Source: Actinomycetota bacterium (GTDB taxonomy: Bacteria > Actinomycetota > Acidimicrobiia > Acidimicrobiales > Ilumatobacteraceae). From it: a stretch of 64,000 nucleotides of DNA. The stretch is taken from NCBI GenBank assembly GCA_947454105.1, contig CANGIP010000001.1, positions 248,001 through 312,000 of the forward strand, in the 5' to 3' direction. Each line of letters starts with the position of its first letter. Position 1 is the first letter of the stretch. Position numbers and translations under genes: made by a program. Below are positions 1-7,704 of the stretch, piece after piece. Below the pieces are notes generated by a model. It was not told where the DNA came from and did no database searches. It was given only the letters and a program-made list of their open reading frames with translations.

Positions 1-41
1 TCTTTGATCCAAACTTCACCCCACCCGCTTCAGACGGCTGA

Positions 42-668
42 TCACGTCGGTAGTTGACCAACTTTTTCGTTGGGTCCAACTTCTTCCCATTCGTGTCCAC
101 GGCGAATCAAAGCTGACGACGACGGCAAGAACACCAAAGGCACGTTGGCAAGTTTCTTTGCTCGAGCATGACGATCGATCGTGACCGTTTCGGATTGAGC
201 AACTATCGCCATACCGGTCAATAGTCCGAGACCGAGCGCAAGTGCGCCGCCTCGCGGGTCAATCATCGGATCACAAAAGGCCGATGCCGATGCACCGACG
301 CCAACGACTAGGCCGCCTTCTTTCAACACGTGCTGTACAGCTTCCCACACTGGAGTGTCTTTCAAAACACTGCGCATGTGAATGGGGTTGTCGCCGACAA
401 ACCACACCGCATCGGCCTTGCGAACGATTTTGATCGCTTCCTTATCCTCTGCTTCGTTACGACGCATGACCATCAAGGCTTCAACTTCAACACCCAATCG
501 TGAAGCCCACGCATTTGCTGCACTTACTAATACCTCAGGACGTTCGAATGCATCTGCGGTTGGCAACACAACAACCTTTTTTGCTTTCGCTTCTTTCAAC
601 AGGCGCGCGTCGAGTTCGTCGTGAAGGCTAAATGCGCCTCCGCCTTGCAATGCAATAATTCCGGTCAT
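42..668 (-). CDS. Peptidase S51 / cyanophycinase-like protein
   Basis: The 208-residue product resembles the peptidase S51 (dipeptidase E / cyanophycinase) branch of the class I amidotransferase-like fold. It opens with a hydrophobic strand and a glycine-rich turn (residues 4-12), has a second strand leading into an LPTADAFERP segment (35-44), and carries GVGASASA at 123-130. That last stretch resembles the GxSAGA nucleophile elbow of S51 enzymes and makes Ser127 the candidate nucleophile. Family members cleave Asp-containing dipeptides or the storage polymer cyanophycin, but the substrate cannot be read here. No signal peptide is visible, so it is probably cytoplasmic. It lies 40 bp downstream of the phosphatase gene on the same strand and may be co-transcribed. 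It is slightly shorter than the usual 220-270 residues. The ATG start is followed directly by the first beta strand. Confidence 0.65.
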   Translation of the reverse strand: MTGIIALQGGGAFSLHDELDARLLKEAKAKKVVVLPTADAFERPEVLVSAANAWASRLGVEVEALMVMRRNEAEDKEAIKIVRKADAVWFVGDNPIHMRSVLKDTPVWEAVQHVLKEGGLVVGVGASASAFCDPMIDPRGGALALGLGLLTGMAIVAQSETVTIDRHARAKKLANVPLVFLPSSSALIRRGHEWEEVGPNEKVGQLPT

Positions 669-708
669 GTCACGAGCGTACGCCGTAGCAACGTCTCTCT
701 AGAGCCCT

Positions 709-1500
709 TTAGGCAGTTTCGAGCAAATGTTCTTCAAGCGCCGACCAGTGTTGATCTTCAACACCAATCGTCAAGCAATAGTCGCGAATCGTTCCGTGGG
801 TTTCACGAATATCAGCCAAAAGTCCCTTGATCGAATCTGGATGGGCCGACATCAACACTGGTGGCATAGTTGCGAAACGCTCAGCAAACTCGGGAGAAAC
901 AACTTTGGCCCATTCACGAGTCTTTTCACCGGCAAGTTCGCTCATCGCATAGTCGGCATACACAATCTCGTCAGGCACTCCGAGCCCCGACAACAAGAGC
1001 GCAGCTAAAAGGCCGGTGCGATCTTTACCCGCAGCGCAATGAAAGACCACTGGGCCATTTCCTTCGTCGCTCAAGATTCGCAACGCTTCACCTAGATAGT
1101 GGCCGCCTTGTTGCAACATCAAGTGGTACTTCTCCCGCAAAAATTCGGCCTGCTCACCCTTCCAATCGTGAGCCTCGTTCATATCCCACGTGCGATCAAT
1201 AATCGACAAGTGGTGAAACTCGACGTTGTATTGATCAACCGGGAAAGTTCCACGTTCAGAGAGTTCTTCAGACGTTCGCAGATCAATCACTGTCCGAAGT
1301 TGGAATGGGCGCAACGCCTCAACATCTTCGGGCGTCAATCGATAGAGACCATCAGCACGAAAGACTTTGCGCCACGCAGTTCGGCGGCCATCACCTGTGG
1401 GGTAACCGCCGATGTCACGAAAGTTATGGACGGCAAACAGTTCGATCAAACGATCTGGATGATCAAGAAGTTCAGCAATTGCGGCAGGCGATGTAGTCAC
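709..1500 (-). CDS. Tyrosine/serine protein phosphatase (Y_phosphatase3 type)
   Basis: This encodes a single-domain phosphatase of the bacterial tyrosine-phosphatase family (Y_phosphatase3, PtpB/IphP-like). The P-loop HCAAGKDRTG gives the CX5R signature with catalytic Cys about residue 155. The N-terminal NFRDIGGY motif and the IDLRTSEE motif are typical of this group. The length of about 263 residues fits the family. These enzymes hydrolyse phosphotyrosine, phosphoserine or phosphoinositide phosphates; the real substrate is unknown. The start is ambiguous: GTG at 1500 is used here, with an in-frame TTG at 1521 as alternative, and neither has a clear Shine-Dalgarno sequence. The gene diverges from the dehydrogenase at 1611, and a perfect 24-bp palindrome at 1541-1564 lies between them, so the two may share one regulator. 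Confidence 0.8.
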   Translation of the reverse strand: MTTSPAAIAELLDHPDRLIELFAVHNFRDIGGYPTGDGRRTAWRKVFRADGLYRLTPEDVEALRPFQLRTVIDLRTSEELSERGTFPVDQYNVEFHHLSIIDRTWDMNEAHDWKGEQAEFLREKYHLMLQQGGHYLGEALRILSDEGNGPVVFHCAAGKDRTGLLAALLLSGLGVPDEIVYADYAMSELAGEKTREWAKVVSPEFAERFATMPPVLMSAHPDSIKGLLADIRETHGTIRDYCLTIGVEDQHWSALEEHLLETA

Positions 1501-1540
1501 GGCTAGAGAGTACTTGCCCAAGGTGAACGCCTGGCTTTGC

Positions 1541-1564
1541 CATAGTTACCAATTGGTAACTATG
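1541..1564. promoter_or_regulatory. Perfect 24-bp palindrome, candidate operator
   Basis: The sequence is a perfect 12+12 palindrome: left half CATAGTTACCAA, right half TTGGTAACTATG. It lies between the divergent starts of the phosphatase gene (1500 or 1521, minus) and the 3-hydroxyacyl-CoA dehydrogenase gene (1611, plus). Its symmetry and size suit a dimeric repressor of the TetR or similar class. No T-run follows, so a terminator is unlikely. Which protein binds it is unknown; no TetR gene lies in this window. Confidence 0.6.
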
Positions 1565-1598
1565 CTCTCTCCATCGTCTTGGCCATTTGGCCCGTCTC

Positions 1599-1603
1599 AG
1601 GAG
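1599..1603 (+). promoter_or_regulatory. Ribosome binding site fixing the start at 1611
   Basis: AGGAG lies seven bases before ATG 1611. It supports that start over the in-frame TTG at 1587, which would add eight non-conserved residues before the Rossmann fold. Confidence 0.7.
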
Positions 1604-1610
1604 TAATCAC

Positions 1611-2459
1611 ATGGCTATTCAGACTGTCGGAGTTGTCGGATCAGGAATCATGGGTTCGGGTCTTGCCGAAGTCATTGCACGCGGCGGCATGAATGTCATT
1701 GTGCGCTCACGCAGTCAGGCCACTGCCGATGCCATGGTTGCATCTGTTGCCAAAGGCCTTGCCAAGCAAGTTGAAAAAGGTCGCCTCACCGAAGATGACA
1801 AGGCTGCAATTCTCGGACGTATCACTGCAGTCTCTGAACTCAGTGCCCTCGCAGATTGTGATCTTGTCATTGAAAGCGTTGTTGAAGACCTCAACACCAA
1901 AAAGACTTTGTTTGCCGAGCTTGATCGCATCGTAAAGCCCACTGCAATCATCGCGACCAACACGTCAACGTTGCCCGTCATCGAACTCGCAATGTGCACC
2001 TCGCGTGCCGAATTGGTGTGTGGTATTCACTTCTTCAACCCAGCAACAGCAATGCCGCTCGTCGAAATTGTGCGCCCACTATCGGCAAGCGACGCCACGA
2101 TCGCCACCGCTACCGCATTCGCCGAGACCTGTGGCAAGCAGCCAGTACAAGTGAAAGACCGCGCCGGATTCATTGTGAATGCGTTGCTCTTCCCATATCT
2201 CAACAACGCCATTCGTATGCTCGAACAAGGCACTGCAAATATGGAAGACATCGACACCGCGATGAAGGGTGGATGCAACTTCCCCATGGGACCCTTTGCG
2301 TTGCTCGACCTCGTCGGCCTTGACACGTCGTTGTCAATTCTTGATGCGCTCTATAACGAGTTCCGCGACCCCAACTATGCCGCCATGCCCACGCTGCGCC
2401 GCATGGTTGCTGCGGGCAAATTAGGTCGCAAGTCGAAGGCTGGCTTCTACAGTTACTGA
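1611..2459 (+). CDS. 3-hydroxybutyryl-CoA / 3-hydroxyacyl-CoA dehydrogenase
   Basis: This 282-residue NAD(P)-dependent dehydrogenase oxidises or forms 3-hydroxyacyl-CoA. The N-terminal Rossmann fingerprint is GVVGSGIMGSGLAE. The conserved NTSTLPV and GIHFFNPATAMPLVEIV segments carry the family catalytic region (Ser and His), and the C-terminal helical domain has the KDRAGFIVNALLFPYLNNAI region. Length matches the short bacterial Hbd/PaaH form, not the multifunctional FadB. It begins an apparent plus-strand run with aat (1 bp gap) and the ethylmalonyl-CoA mutase gene (18 bp further). With the mutase it fits acetyl-CoA or C4 assimilation through the ethylmalonyl-CoA pathway, where acetoacetyl-CoA is reduced to 3-hydroxybutyryl-CoA; this role is inference. 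The palindrome at 1541-1564 is a likely regulatory site. Confidence 0.88.
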   Translation: MAIQTVGVVGSGIMGSGLAEVIARGGMNVIVRSRSQATADAMVASVAKGLAKQVEKGRLTEDDKAAILGRITAVSELSALADCDLVIESVVEDLNTKKTLFAELDRIVKPTAIIATNTSTLPVIELAMCTSRAELVCGIHFFNPATAMPLVEIVRPLSASDATIATATAFAETCGKQPVQVKDRAGFIVNALLFPYLNNAIRMLEQGTANMEDIDTAMKGGCNFPMGPFALLDLVGLDTSLSILDALYNEFRDPNYAAMPTLRRMVAAGKLGRKSKAGFYSY

Positions 2460-2460
2460 T

Positions 2461-3162
2461 GTGCGAGCCGCCGATGTCATGCCTTGGGTGTTAACGCCCG
2501 ACAACATCAGCGCGTTCACTCGCCCACAAATTGAATTTCCAGAATCTCAATTTGACTTTGACACTGTCCCAATGGGCGACGATGACCTCGTTGCTATCGG
2601 TGCCGATCTTGAACCTTCAACTCTGATCAACGCTTATTCGCATGGGCTCTTCCCCATGCCCATGAGTGGCAAGAAAATTGGGTGGTGGTGCCCAGTCACG
2701 CGCGGCATCATTCCGATTGACGGGCTACATGTGTCGCGATCGTTGCAGAAACATCTCAAGCGATTCACGATTCGTGTTGATACATGCTTCGCACAGGTGA
2801 TGAAAGCCTGTGGTGATCCGAGTCGGCCCCATGGTTGGATCAATCTTGAATTCATTCGGGCATATTCGTACCTGCACGCAATGGGTTGGGCCCACAGCGT
2901 TGAGGTGTTTCACGACGATCAACTTGTCGGCGGCGTGTACGGAGTTCGGGTTGGCAAGCTGTTTGCCGGCGAGAGCATGTTTCACACGCACACCGATGCC
3001 TCAAAGACGGCGCTGGTGGCCCTCGTCGCGCTTCTAGATGCGGCGGGCATCACCCTCTTTGATGTGCAGTGGACGACACCCCATCTGACTTCTCTCGGCG
3101 CAGTTGATATTCCCCGCGAGGACTATTTAGCTTTGCTCGCTCAGGCGCAAAATCGCGACTAG
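2461..3162 (+). CDS. aat: Leucyl/phenylalanyl-tRNA-protein transferase
   Basis: Aat adds Leu or Phe from aminoacyl-tRNA to proteins with N-terminal Arg or Lys, creating N-degrons for ClpS/ClpAP. Family hallmarks are visible: a GLFPMPMSGKKIGWWCP segment near residues 60-77, the GGVYGVRVG strand, and the FAGESMFHTHTDASKTAL active-site region. At 233 residues the length is normal. The start is GTG 2461, one base after the stop of the dehydrogenase, suggesting translational coupling; an in-frame ATG at 2479 would give a protein six residues shorter. The gene sits between two CoA-metabolism genes with no obvious functional link, so its place in the operon may be historical. Confidence 0.9.
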   Translation: MRAADVMPWVLTPDNISAFTRPQIEFPESQFDFDTVPMGDDDLVAIGADLEPSTLINAYSHGLFPMPMSGKKIGWWCPVTRGIIPIDGLHVSRSLQKHLKRFTIRVDTCFAQVMKACGDPSRPHGWINLEFIRAYSYLHAMGWAHSVEVFHDDQLVGGVYGVRVGKLFAGESMFHTHTDASKTALVALVALLDAAGITLFDVQWTTPHLTSLGAVDIPREDYLALLAQAQNRD

Positions 3163-3180
3163 CCCGACAGACTACGAACC

Positions 3181-5145
3181 ATGGCTGAATCAGCAGACAA
3201 GGCAATCCGTCGCGACGAACCGTGGTTGATGCGCACCTATTCGGGGCACTCAACAGCGAAGGCGTCAAACGAGCTCTATCGCACCAACTTGACGAAGGGC
3301 CAGACCGGACTCTCCATTGCTTTCGACCTCCCGACGCAAACGGGTTACGACCCCGACTCCCCGATGGCTGCTGGCGAAGTTGGCAAAGTTGGAGTTCCTG
3401 TTTCTCACCTCGGTCACATGCGTACCTTGCTCGACGGTATTCCGCCAGGACAAATGAATACGTCAATGACGATCAATGCCCCAGCGGCGTGGATGCTCGC
3501 TCTGTACGTTGCCAATGCTGAAGAACAAGGTGTTGCTCGCGGCGCATTACGCGGCACCACACAGAACGACATTGTTAAGGAATATCTCTCGCGCGGAACT
3601 TACATCTTCCCGCCTGTACCTTCGCGTCGACTCATTGTTGACATGGTTGCTTGGTGCGCAAACAACGCACCGAAGTGGAACCCCATGAACGTGTGCTCGT
3701 ATCACTTGCAAGAAGCCGGCGCGACACCTGTTCAAGAAATTGCCTTCTCGTTGGCTAACGCCGTCGGAATTCTTGATGCTGTTCGTGATTCAGGACAGGT
3801 ACCGCCCGAACAGTTCAGTCAGGTGTTCGGCAGCATCTCATTCTTCGTTAATGCGGGCATTCGTTTCATTGAAGAGATTTGCAAAATGCGAGCATTCACC
3901 GAACTATGGGATCGCATTGGTCTCGAGCGTTACGGAGTCACCGACGAAAAGGCTCGTCGTTTCCGTTACGGAGTTCAAGTGAACTCACTTGGTCTCACCG
4001 AAGCGCAGCCCGAAAACAACATTCAACGAATTGTGCTTGAAATGCTGGCAGTTTCGTTGTCAAAGAATGCGCGTGCACGTTCAATTCAGTTGCCCGCATG
4101 GAACGAAGCTCTCGGATTGCCACGACCGTGGGATCAGCAGTGGAGTCTGCGCATGCAGCAAGTTTTGGCTTTCGAAACAGACTTACTTGAATACGCCGAC
4201 ATCTTTGACGGTTCAACCGTGATCGAAAAGAAGACTGCCGATCTACGCGATGCTGCATGGGCCGAGTACGAAGAGATCTTGGCAATGGGCGGCGCATTTG
4301 AATCGGTCGATACCTTGAAGGGCCGACTCGTGAAGTCAATGGCCGAACGCACCCGTCGTATCGAAAGTGGCGAACAGATCGTGGTCGGCGTCAACAGTTA
4401 CACCGAGTTTGAAGAATCACCGCTTGGTGGCGAAGGCAACATTGTGAAAGTCGATCATGACGTTGAGCGTCAAATGATTGAAGATGTTGTGGCATGGCGA
4501 GCAAATCGCGACGAGGCTGCAGTGCAAGCCGCGATCGCCGAGCTACGTCTTGCTGCGCAAGGCAATGACAACATCATGGAGCCTTCAATCGCTTTGGCAA
4601 AAGCCGGCGGAACGACCGGCGAATGGTCTGGCGCATTGCGTGAAGTATTTGGTGAATTCCGTGCACCGACTGGTGTTGCTGCTGCGGTTGGTAAGCGCCC
4701 TGGCGAACTCGCCGAAGTTGCTGCCTACGTGCGCACGATTCCTGGCGGTCCGCCAAAACTTCTTGTTGCTAAGCCCGGCCTTGACGGGCACTCCAACGGA
4801 GCTGAACAAATCGCTGTCGCTGCTCGCGACGCGGGTATGGAAGTCGTGTACTCAGGTATTCGTCTGACACCTGAACAAATTGCGGCCAGTGCTCGCGACG
4901 AAGACCCCGACGTCATCGGCTTGTCAATTTTGTCCGGTTCACATATGGCTCTCGTGCCCGCAGTGATTGCTGAACTGAAAAAAGAAGGCGTCGACATTCC
5001 AGTTGTCGTCGGTGGAATCATCCCCGAAGAGGATCGTCCAGTGTTACTTGCTGCAGGCGTTACTGCGGTGTACACACCAAAAGACTTTCGGTTGAGCGAC
5101 ATCATGCGTGACATCGCTGAAATCGCCGCGGCTAACCGCAAGTAG
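3181..5145 (+). CDS. ecm: Ethylmalonyl-CoA mutase (MeaA-type), B12-dependent
   Basis: This 654-residue protein is a coenzyme-B12 acyl-CoA mutase. The N-terminal TIM barrel (about residues 10-500) begins with the family segment RTYSGHSTAKASNELY and contains FDLPTQTGYD. The C-terminal cobalamin-binding domain has the DxHxxG motif as DGHSNG, with Asp535 and His537 as the lower cobalt ligand region. Domain order in one chain and the overall sequence match MeaA/ethylmalonyl-CoA mutase better than the two-subunit methylmalonyl-CoA mutase. Ecm converts (2R)-ethylmalonyl-CoA to methylsuccinyl-CoA in acetyl-CoA assimilation; in streptomycetes meaA lies near ccr and hbd. Only the 3-hydroxyacyl-CoA dehydrogenase is present here, so a crotonyl-CoA carboxylase/reductase must be elsewhere if the pathway is complete. 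The substrate assignment is family-based. Confidence 0.87.
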   Translation: MAESADKAIRRDEPWLMRTYSGHSTAKASNELYRTNLTKGQTGLSIAFDLPTQTGYDPDSPMAAGEVGKVGVPVSHLGHMRTLLDGIPPGQMNTSMTINAPAAWMLALYVANAEEQGVARGALRGTTQNDIVKEYLSRGTYIFPPVPSRRLIVDMVAWCANNAPKWNPMNVCSYHLQEAGATPVQEIAFSLANAVGILDAVRDSGQVPPEQFSQVFGSISFFVNAGIRFIEEICKMRAFTELWDRIGLERYGVTDEKARRFRYGVQVNSLGLTEAQPENNIQRIVLEMLAVSLSKNARARSIQLPAWNEALGLPRPWDQQWSLRMQQVLAFETDLLEYADIFDGSTVIEKKTADLRDAAWAEYEEILAMGGAFESVDTLKGRLVKSMAERTRRIESGEQIVVGVNSYTEFEESPLGGEGNIVKVDHDVERQMIEDVVAWRANRDEAAVQAAIAELRLAAQGNDNIMEPSIALAKAGGTTGEWSGALREVFGEFRAPTGVAAAVGKRPGELAEVAAYVRTIPGGPPKLLVAKPGLDGHSNGAEQIAVAARDAGMEVVYSGIRLTPEQIAASARDEDPDVIGLSILSGSHMALVPAVIAELKKEGVDIPVVVGGIIPEEDRPVLLAAGVTAVYTPKDFRLSDIMRDIAEIAAANRK

Positions 5146-5159
5146 TTTCAGCAGTCGTT

Positions 5160-5876
5160 TTAGACAGCAACTGGTGCTTGCGAATCAATCCAACGTTCAA
5201 GTGTTGGGCCGCTTTCGAAGCTTGTAATCAGTGCGTAGCGCGGATGATTGTGATTGTGCACCACAACATGCCATAGGCGTTGCGTGTCAACAACAAATCG
5301 CGAACCTCGCTGCAACGGAACTCGACGCTCAGTTGAACGATCAGGCAAACCGTCAGCGTCGTTGTCCATCAACAACATGTAGCTGTCGGGTTGATCGGTG
5401 AGTTCAATCCATGAACGCACAACCCAACCTTCGTTGTCGGGGTTGAAACGATTGTTGTCGTCGCGATGGAACGAACGAATCGCTACGTCGCGATTTTGCG
5501 GTTCGAGTTTGATGATGCGCACCCGACCAAAGTTGGCGCCAACACCGTCAATGTATTTCTTGATGGTCGGGGCCTTCGCCGCATTCAATGTCCAGAGAGC
5601 GTCCTTATCGGTCTTACCTTTATCCCAAAAGCCACGGCAATCAAGTTCGCCATCGGCCGATGCGAGCGGTGCGAAATTGGTATCGCCACCACTCTTCCAA
5701 TCCATGTACTCAAGTGATTCCCATTCGTTGCTCGGAATGTTCACGTCCATGGAGCGCAAGATAACGAAGCCATCTTTTTCCAGCGCCGGCATGCGGTAGT
5801 GCGGAGTCTGAAGTGGAATCGCGACCGACCAGTGTTCTTTGTTCGGCCAGAAGGGGGCAGTGCTGTCCGTGGTCAT
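5160..5876 (-). CDS. Unrecognised protein with an Fe(II)/2OG-oxygenase-like motif
   Basis: I do not recognise this 238-residue protein by family name. It shows HRDD at the end of SFHRDD, later LWHVVVHNHNHPRYALI, giving an H-x-D ... H ... R pattern like the iron and 2-oxoglutarate ligands of cupin-fold (aspartyl/asparaginyl hydroxylase or phytanoyl) oxygenases. No signal peptide or membrane segment is seen, so it is probably cytoplasmic. It is convergent with the mutase gene (14 bp apart) and upstream of the LysM lipoprotein gene on the same strand. A hydroxylase acting on a protein or small molecule is possible but unproven. The ATG at 5876 begins a hydrophilic leader. Confidence 0.5.
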   Translation of the reverse strand: MTTDSTAPFWPNKEHWSVAIPLQTPHYRMPALEKDGFVILRSMDVNIPSNEWESLEYMDWKSGGDTNFAPLASADGELDCRGFWDKGKTDKDALWTLNAAKAPTIKKYIDGVGANFGRVRIIKLEPQNRDVAIRSFHRDDNNRFNPDNEGWVVRSWIELTDQPDSYMLLMDNDADGLPDRSTERRVPLQRGSRFVVDTQRLWHVVVHNHNHPRYALITSFESGPTLERWIDSQAPVAV

Positions 5877-5911
5877 GGTTTCAGTCTACGAATCACTACG
5901 AAAGTATTCAG

Positions 5912-5946
5912 GGCACTAGGTCATGACCCCGCAGGGTCAGGGTGCC
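5912..5946 (-). terminator. Hairpin overlapping the LysM gene stop codon
   Basis: TGACCC (5924-5929) pairs with GGGTCA (5934-5939) over a 4-base loop, with outer arms GGCAC (5912-5916) and GTGCC (5942-5946). It covers the stop codon of the minus-strand LysM gene. No T-run follows, so intrinsic termination is uncertain. Confidence 0.35.
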
Positions 5947-6326
5947 ATTGTTGTTGACGAGCCCGTTGCAGCGATAGTCGTGGCAACAACAGCAGTCGTT
6001 GAAGGTGCAGTTCCATTCGCGGGAATCGCCAACTTTTGACCAGCTTGAATCGCGTCGGCATTGGCTAAACCGTTGGCCGCGACAATGTCGGCAACAGTGA
6101 CACCGAATGAGGCAGCGATGGCCGACAAAGTGTCGCCTTGCTGAATCGTGTAGAACTCCGGATTCGGCGCAAGTGTTGTCGTTGTTTCAAGCGGAATTGT
6201 TGTGGTCGATTCAGCGACCATCACCGGCAATGTGTCTGCAATCTTGGTGTCGTCGCCACCACAGGCGCTCAACAACGAAATCAAGCCCGAGAGGGCAGCA
6301 ATACTTATGACGCGACGACTGTTCAC
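5937..6326 (-). CDS. LysM-domain lipoprotein
   Basis: This 129-residue protein is probably exported and lipid-anchored. The N-terminus is a signal peptide ending in the lipobox LLSAC, followed by GGDD. A Thr-rich linker leads to one LysM domain (YTIQQGDTLSAIAASFGV through QKLAIP), which binds N-acetylglucosamine in peptidoglycan. The tail after LysM is again Thr/Ala/Ser-rich. No catalytic domain is attached, so it is likely an envelope-binding or scaffold protein. It follows the polyprenyl synthase gene on the same strand after 77 bp containing a strong inverted repeat (6347-6393), suggesting separate expression. Confidence 0.8.
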   Translation of the reverse strand: MNSRRVISIAALSGLISLLSACGGDDTKIADTLPVMVAESTTTIPLETTTTLAPNPEFYTIQQGDTLSAIAASFGVTVADIVAANGLANADAIQAGQKLAIPANGTAPSTTAVVATTIAATGSSTTMAP

Positions 6327-6346
6327 AAGGTCTCAGCGTAATGGGA

Positions 6347-6393
6347 TTCTGGTGAGAAATATTCCCTATTTTCGGTGATTTTCCTCACCAGAA
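6347..6393 (-). promoter_or_regulatory. 10-bp inverted repeat between polyprenyl synthase and LysM genes
   Basis: TTCTGGTGAG (6347-6356) and CTCACCAGAA (6384-6393) are perfect inverted copies separated by 27 bases, with partial AAAT/ATTT extension inward. It fills most of the gap after the polyprenyl synthase stop and before the LysM start. It could be a terminator without a T-run, an operator, or an mRNA leader hairpin. Confidence 0.45.
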
Positions 6394-6403
6394 ACACACT
6401 GAA

Positions 6404-7465
6404 TTAGGTGTGGCGATGGCTCACGTAATGAGCGAGCAATTCAAGTTCAGTTTTTGCCGAGTCAAGAATCGGTAATGCTTTCAACGCTTTGATCGCCTGA
6501 TCCGTCAGCGAACCGATGAGGGCTTCCATTTCATCAAGAGCACCGCTTTCGCGAATTGCCTCTTGGGCTTGTCGAACGTCGTGGTCAGTCAATGCTTCGC
6601 GGCCAACTTTTTCGAGCACCTTCAACTGGCTCTGATTCGCACGCTCGACGGCAATCGCCATGAGCGGCGTTGGCTTGCCTTCGCGTAAATCGTCGCCGAC
6701 TGGTTTGCCAGTTAATGCGGTATCGCCAAAAGCACCCATCACGTCATCACGCATTTGAAAGGCGTCGCCGAGTGGCAGTCCGTATGCGCTCAATAATGGC
6801 AACAACTCTTGTTGGCGATCTGGAGCAGCCAACATCGCGCCTAAGTGCAGCGGTCGCTCAATGGTGTACTTGCCACTCTTGTACCGACAGATACGTTCGG
6901 TCTTATAGCGACGACGTTCATTGAGTGACGTGCCGATGAGATCGAGCAACTGACCGATATTCAACTCGATACGAAGTTCGTGCCAAATCTCGCGGGCGAC
7001 TAAGGGTGCGTCGCCCATCAGTTGATCGCTGTAGACAAACGCCAAGTCACCGACCAAGATCGCAATGCCCTCTCCGTAGCGACGAGCCTCACCGCTACCA
7101 CCAGTCAGTCGGTGTTGATCGGCGAAGACTTCGTGGGTGACGGCCGCGCCGCGACGAGTGAGCGATCCGTCCATGATGTCGTCGTGAAAAAGAGCGAATG
7201 CGTGCAGCAGTTCGAGGGCTGCACCGGTATCGAGACTGATTTTTGAGTCGGGGTCGCCACCGGCACCGACGAAACCCCAATGACAAAAAGCGGGACGAAG
7301 GCGCTTGCCACCCGAGGCAACCAGACGACGTATCTCGGCAACCGGACTTGCTAAATCGGTATCGAACCCGGACCAACGGGCTTCTTCAACGGCAAGAAAT
7401 GCCGAAAGATGCGCTTCGGTACGGCGCGCGATGTCGACGAGTGATTGCGGAGGGCTTGAACTCAC
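6404..7465 (-). CDS. Polyprenyl (geranylgeranyl-type) diphosphate synthase
   Basis: This trans-isoprenyl diphosphate synthase condenses isopentenyl diphosphate with allylic diphosphates. The first aspartate-rich motif is HDDIMDGS, the second is RDDVMGAFGD, and the GGKRLRP segment binds isopentenyl diphosphate. At 353 residues it fits actinobacterial GGPP or longer-chain synthases. The SGKYTIERPLHLGAML segment is typical of that group. Product chain length cannot be read reliably. It follows xseA and xseB on the same strand with 19 bp to xseB, an arrangement seen in many bacteria where xseB and an ispA-like gene are adjacent. Likely products feed quinone, carotenoid or lipid carrier synthesis. 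Confidence 0.87.
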   Translation of the reverse strand: MSSSPPQSLVDIARRTEAHLSAFLAVEEARWSGFDTDLASPVAEIRRLVASGGKRLRPAFCHWGFVGAGGDPDSKISLDTGAALELLHAFALFHDDIMDGSLTRRGAAVTHEVFADQHRLTGGSGEARRYGEGIAILVGDLAFVYSDQLMGDAPLVAREIWHELRIELNIGQLLDLIGTSLNERRRYKTERICRYKSGKYTIERPLHLGAMLAAPDRQQELLPLLSAYGLPLGDAFQMRDDVMGAFGDTALTGKPVGDDLREGKPTPLMAIAVERANQSQLKVLEKVGREALTDHDVRQAQEAIRESGALDEMEALIGSLTDQAIKALKALPILDSAKTELELLAHYVSHRHT

Positions 7466-7484
7466 GATGTCAGGTTAGAGGCGA

Positions 7485-7694
7485 CTAGCCCTCAAGTCCG
7501 TTCACAACATTGTCGATCTGTAATTTGGCATTGCCGATTCGGTCACGACACAAACGAATCAGTTCTGAGGCGCGTTCAACGCGACTTGCCAAGACATCAA
7601 CATCAACATCGGTTCGTTCAAGTTCGGCCAAAATCGTTTCAAGTTCTTTAAGCGCTTCGGCGTAACCGATTTCTTCATCTTTTTTCGTAGCCAT
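7485..7694 (-). CDS. xseB: Exodeoxyribonuclease VII small subunit
   Basis: This 69-residue protein is the small subunit of exonuclease VII, which with XseA degrades single-stranded DNA to oligonucleotides. The signature YAEALKELETILAELE near the N-terminus and a following helix with RVERASELIRLCRDRI are diagnostic. Length is normal. It begins 10 bp after the xseA stop, so the two subunits are almost certainly made from one message. Confidence 0.92.
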   Translation of the reverse strand: MATKKDEEIGYAEALKELETILAELERTDVDVDVLASRVERASELIRLCRDRIGNAKLQIDNVVNGLEG

Positions 7695-7704
7695 GATGTC
7701 TCCT

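Noticed and set aside
1-41. Possible end of a gene at the left edge
   Set aside because: Too short to identify; no supported coding frame.
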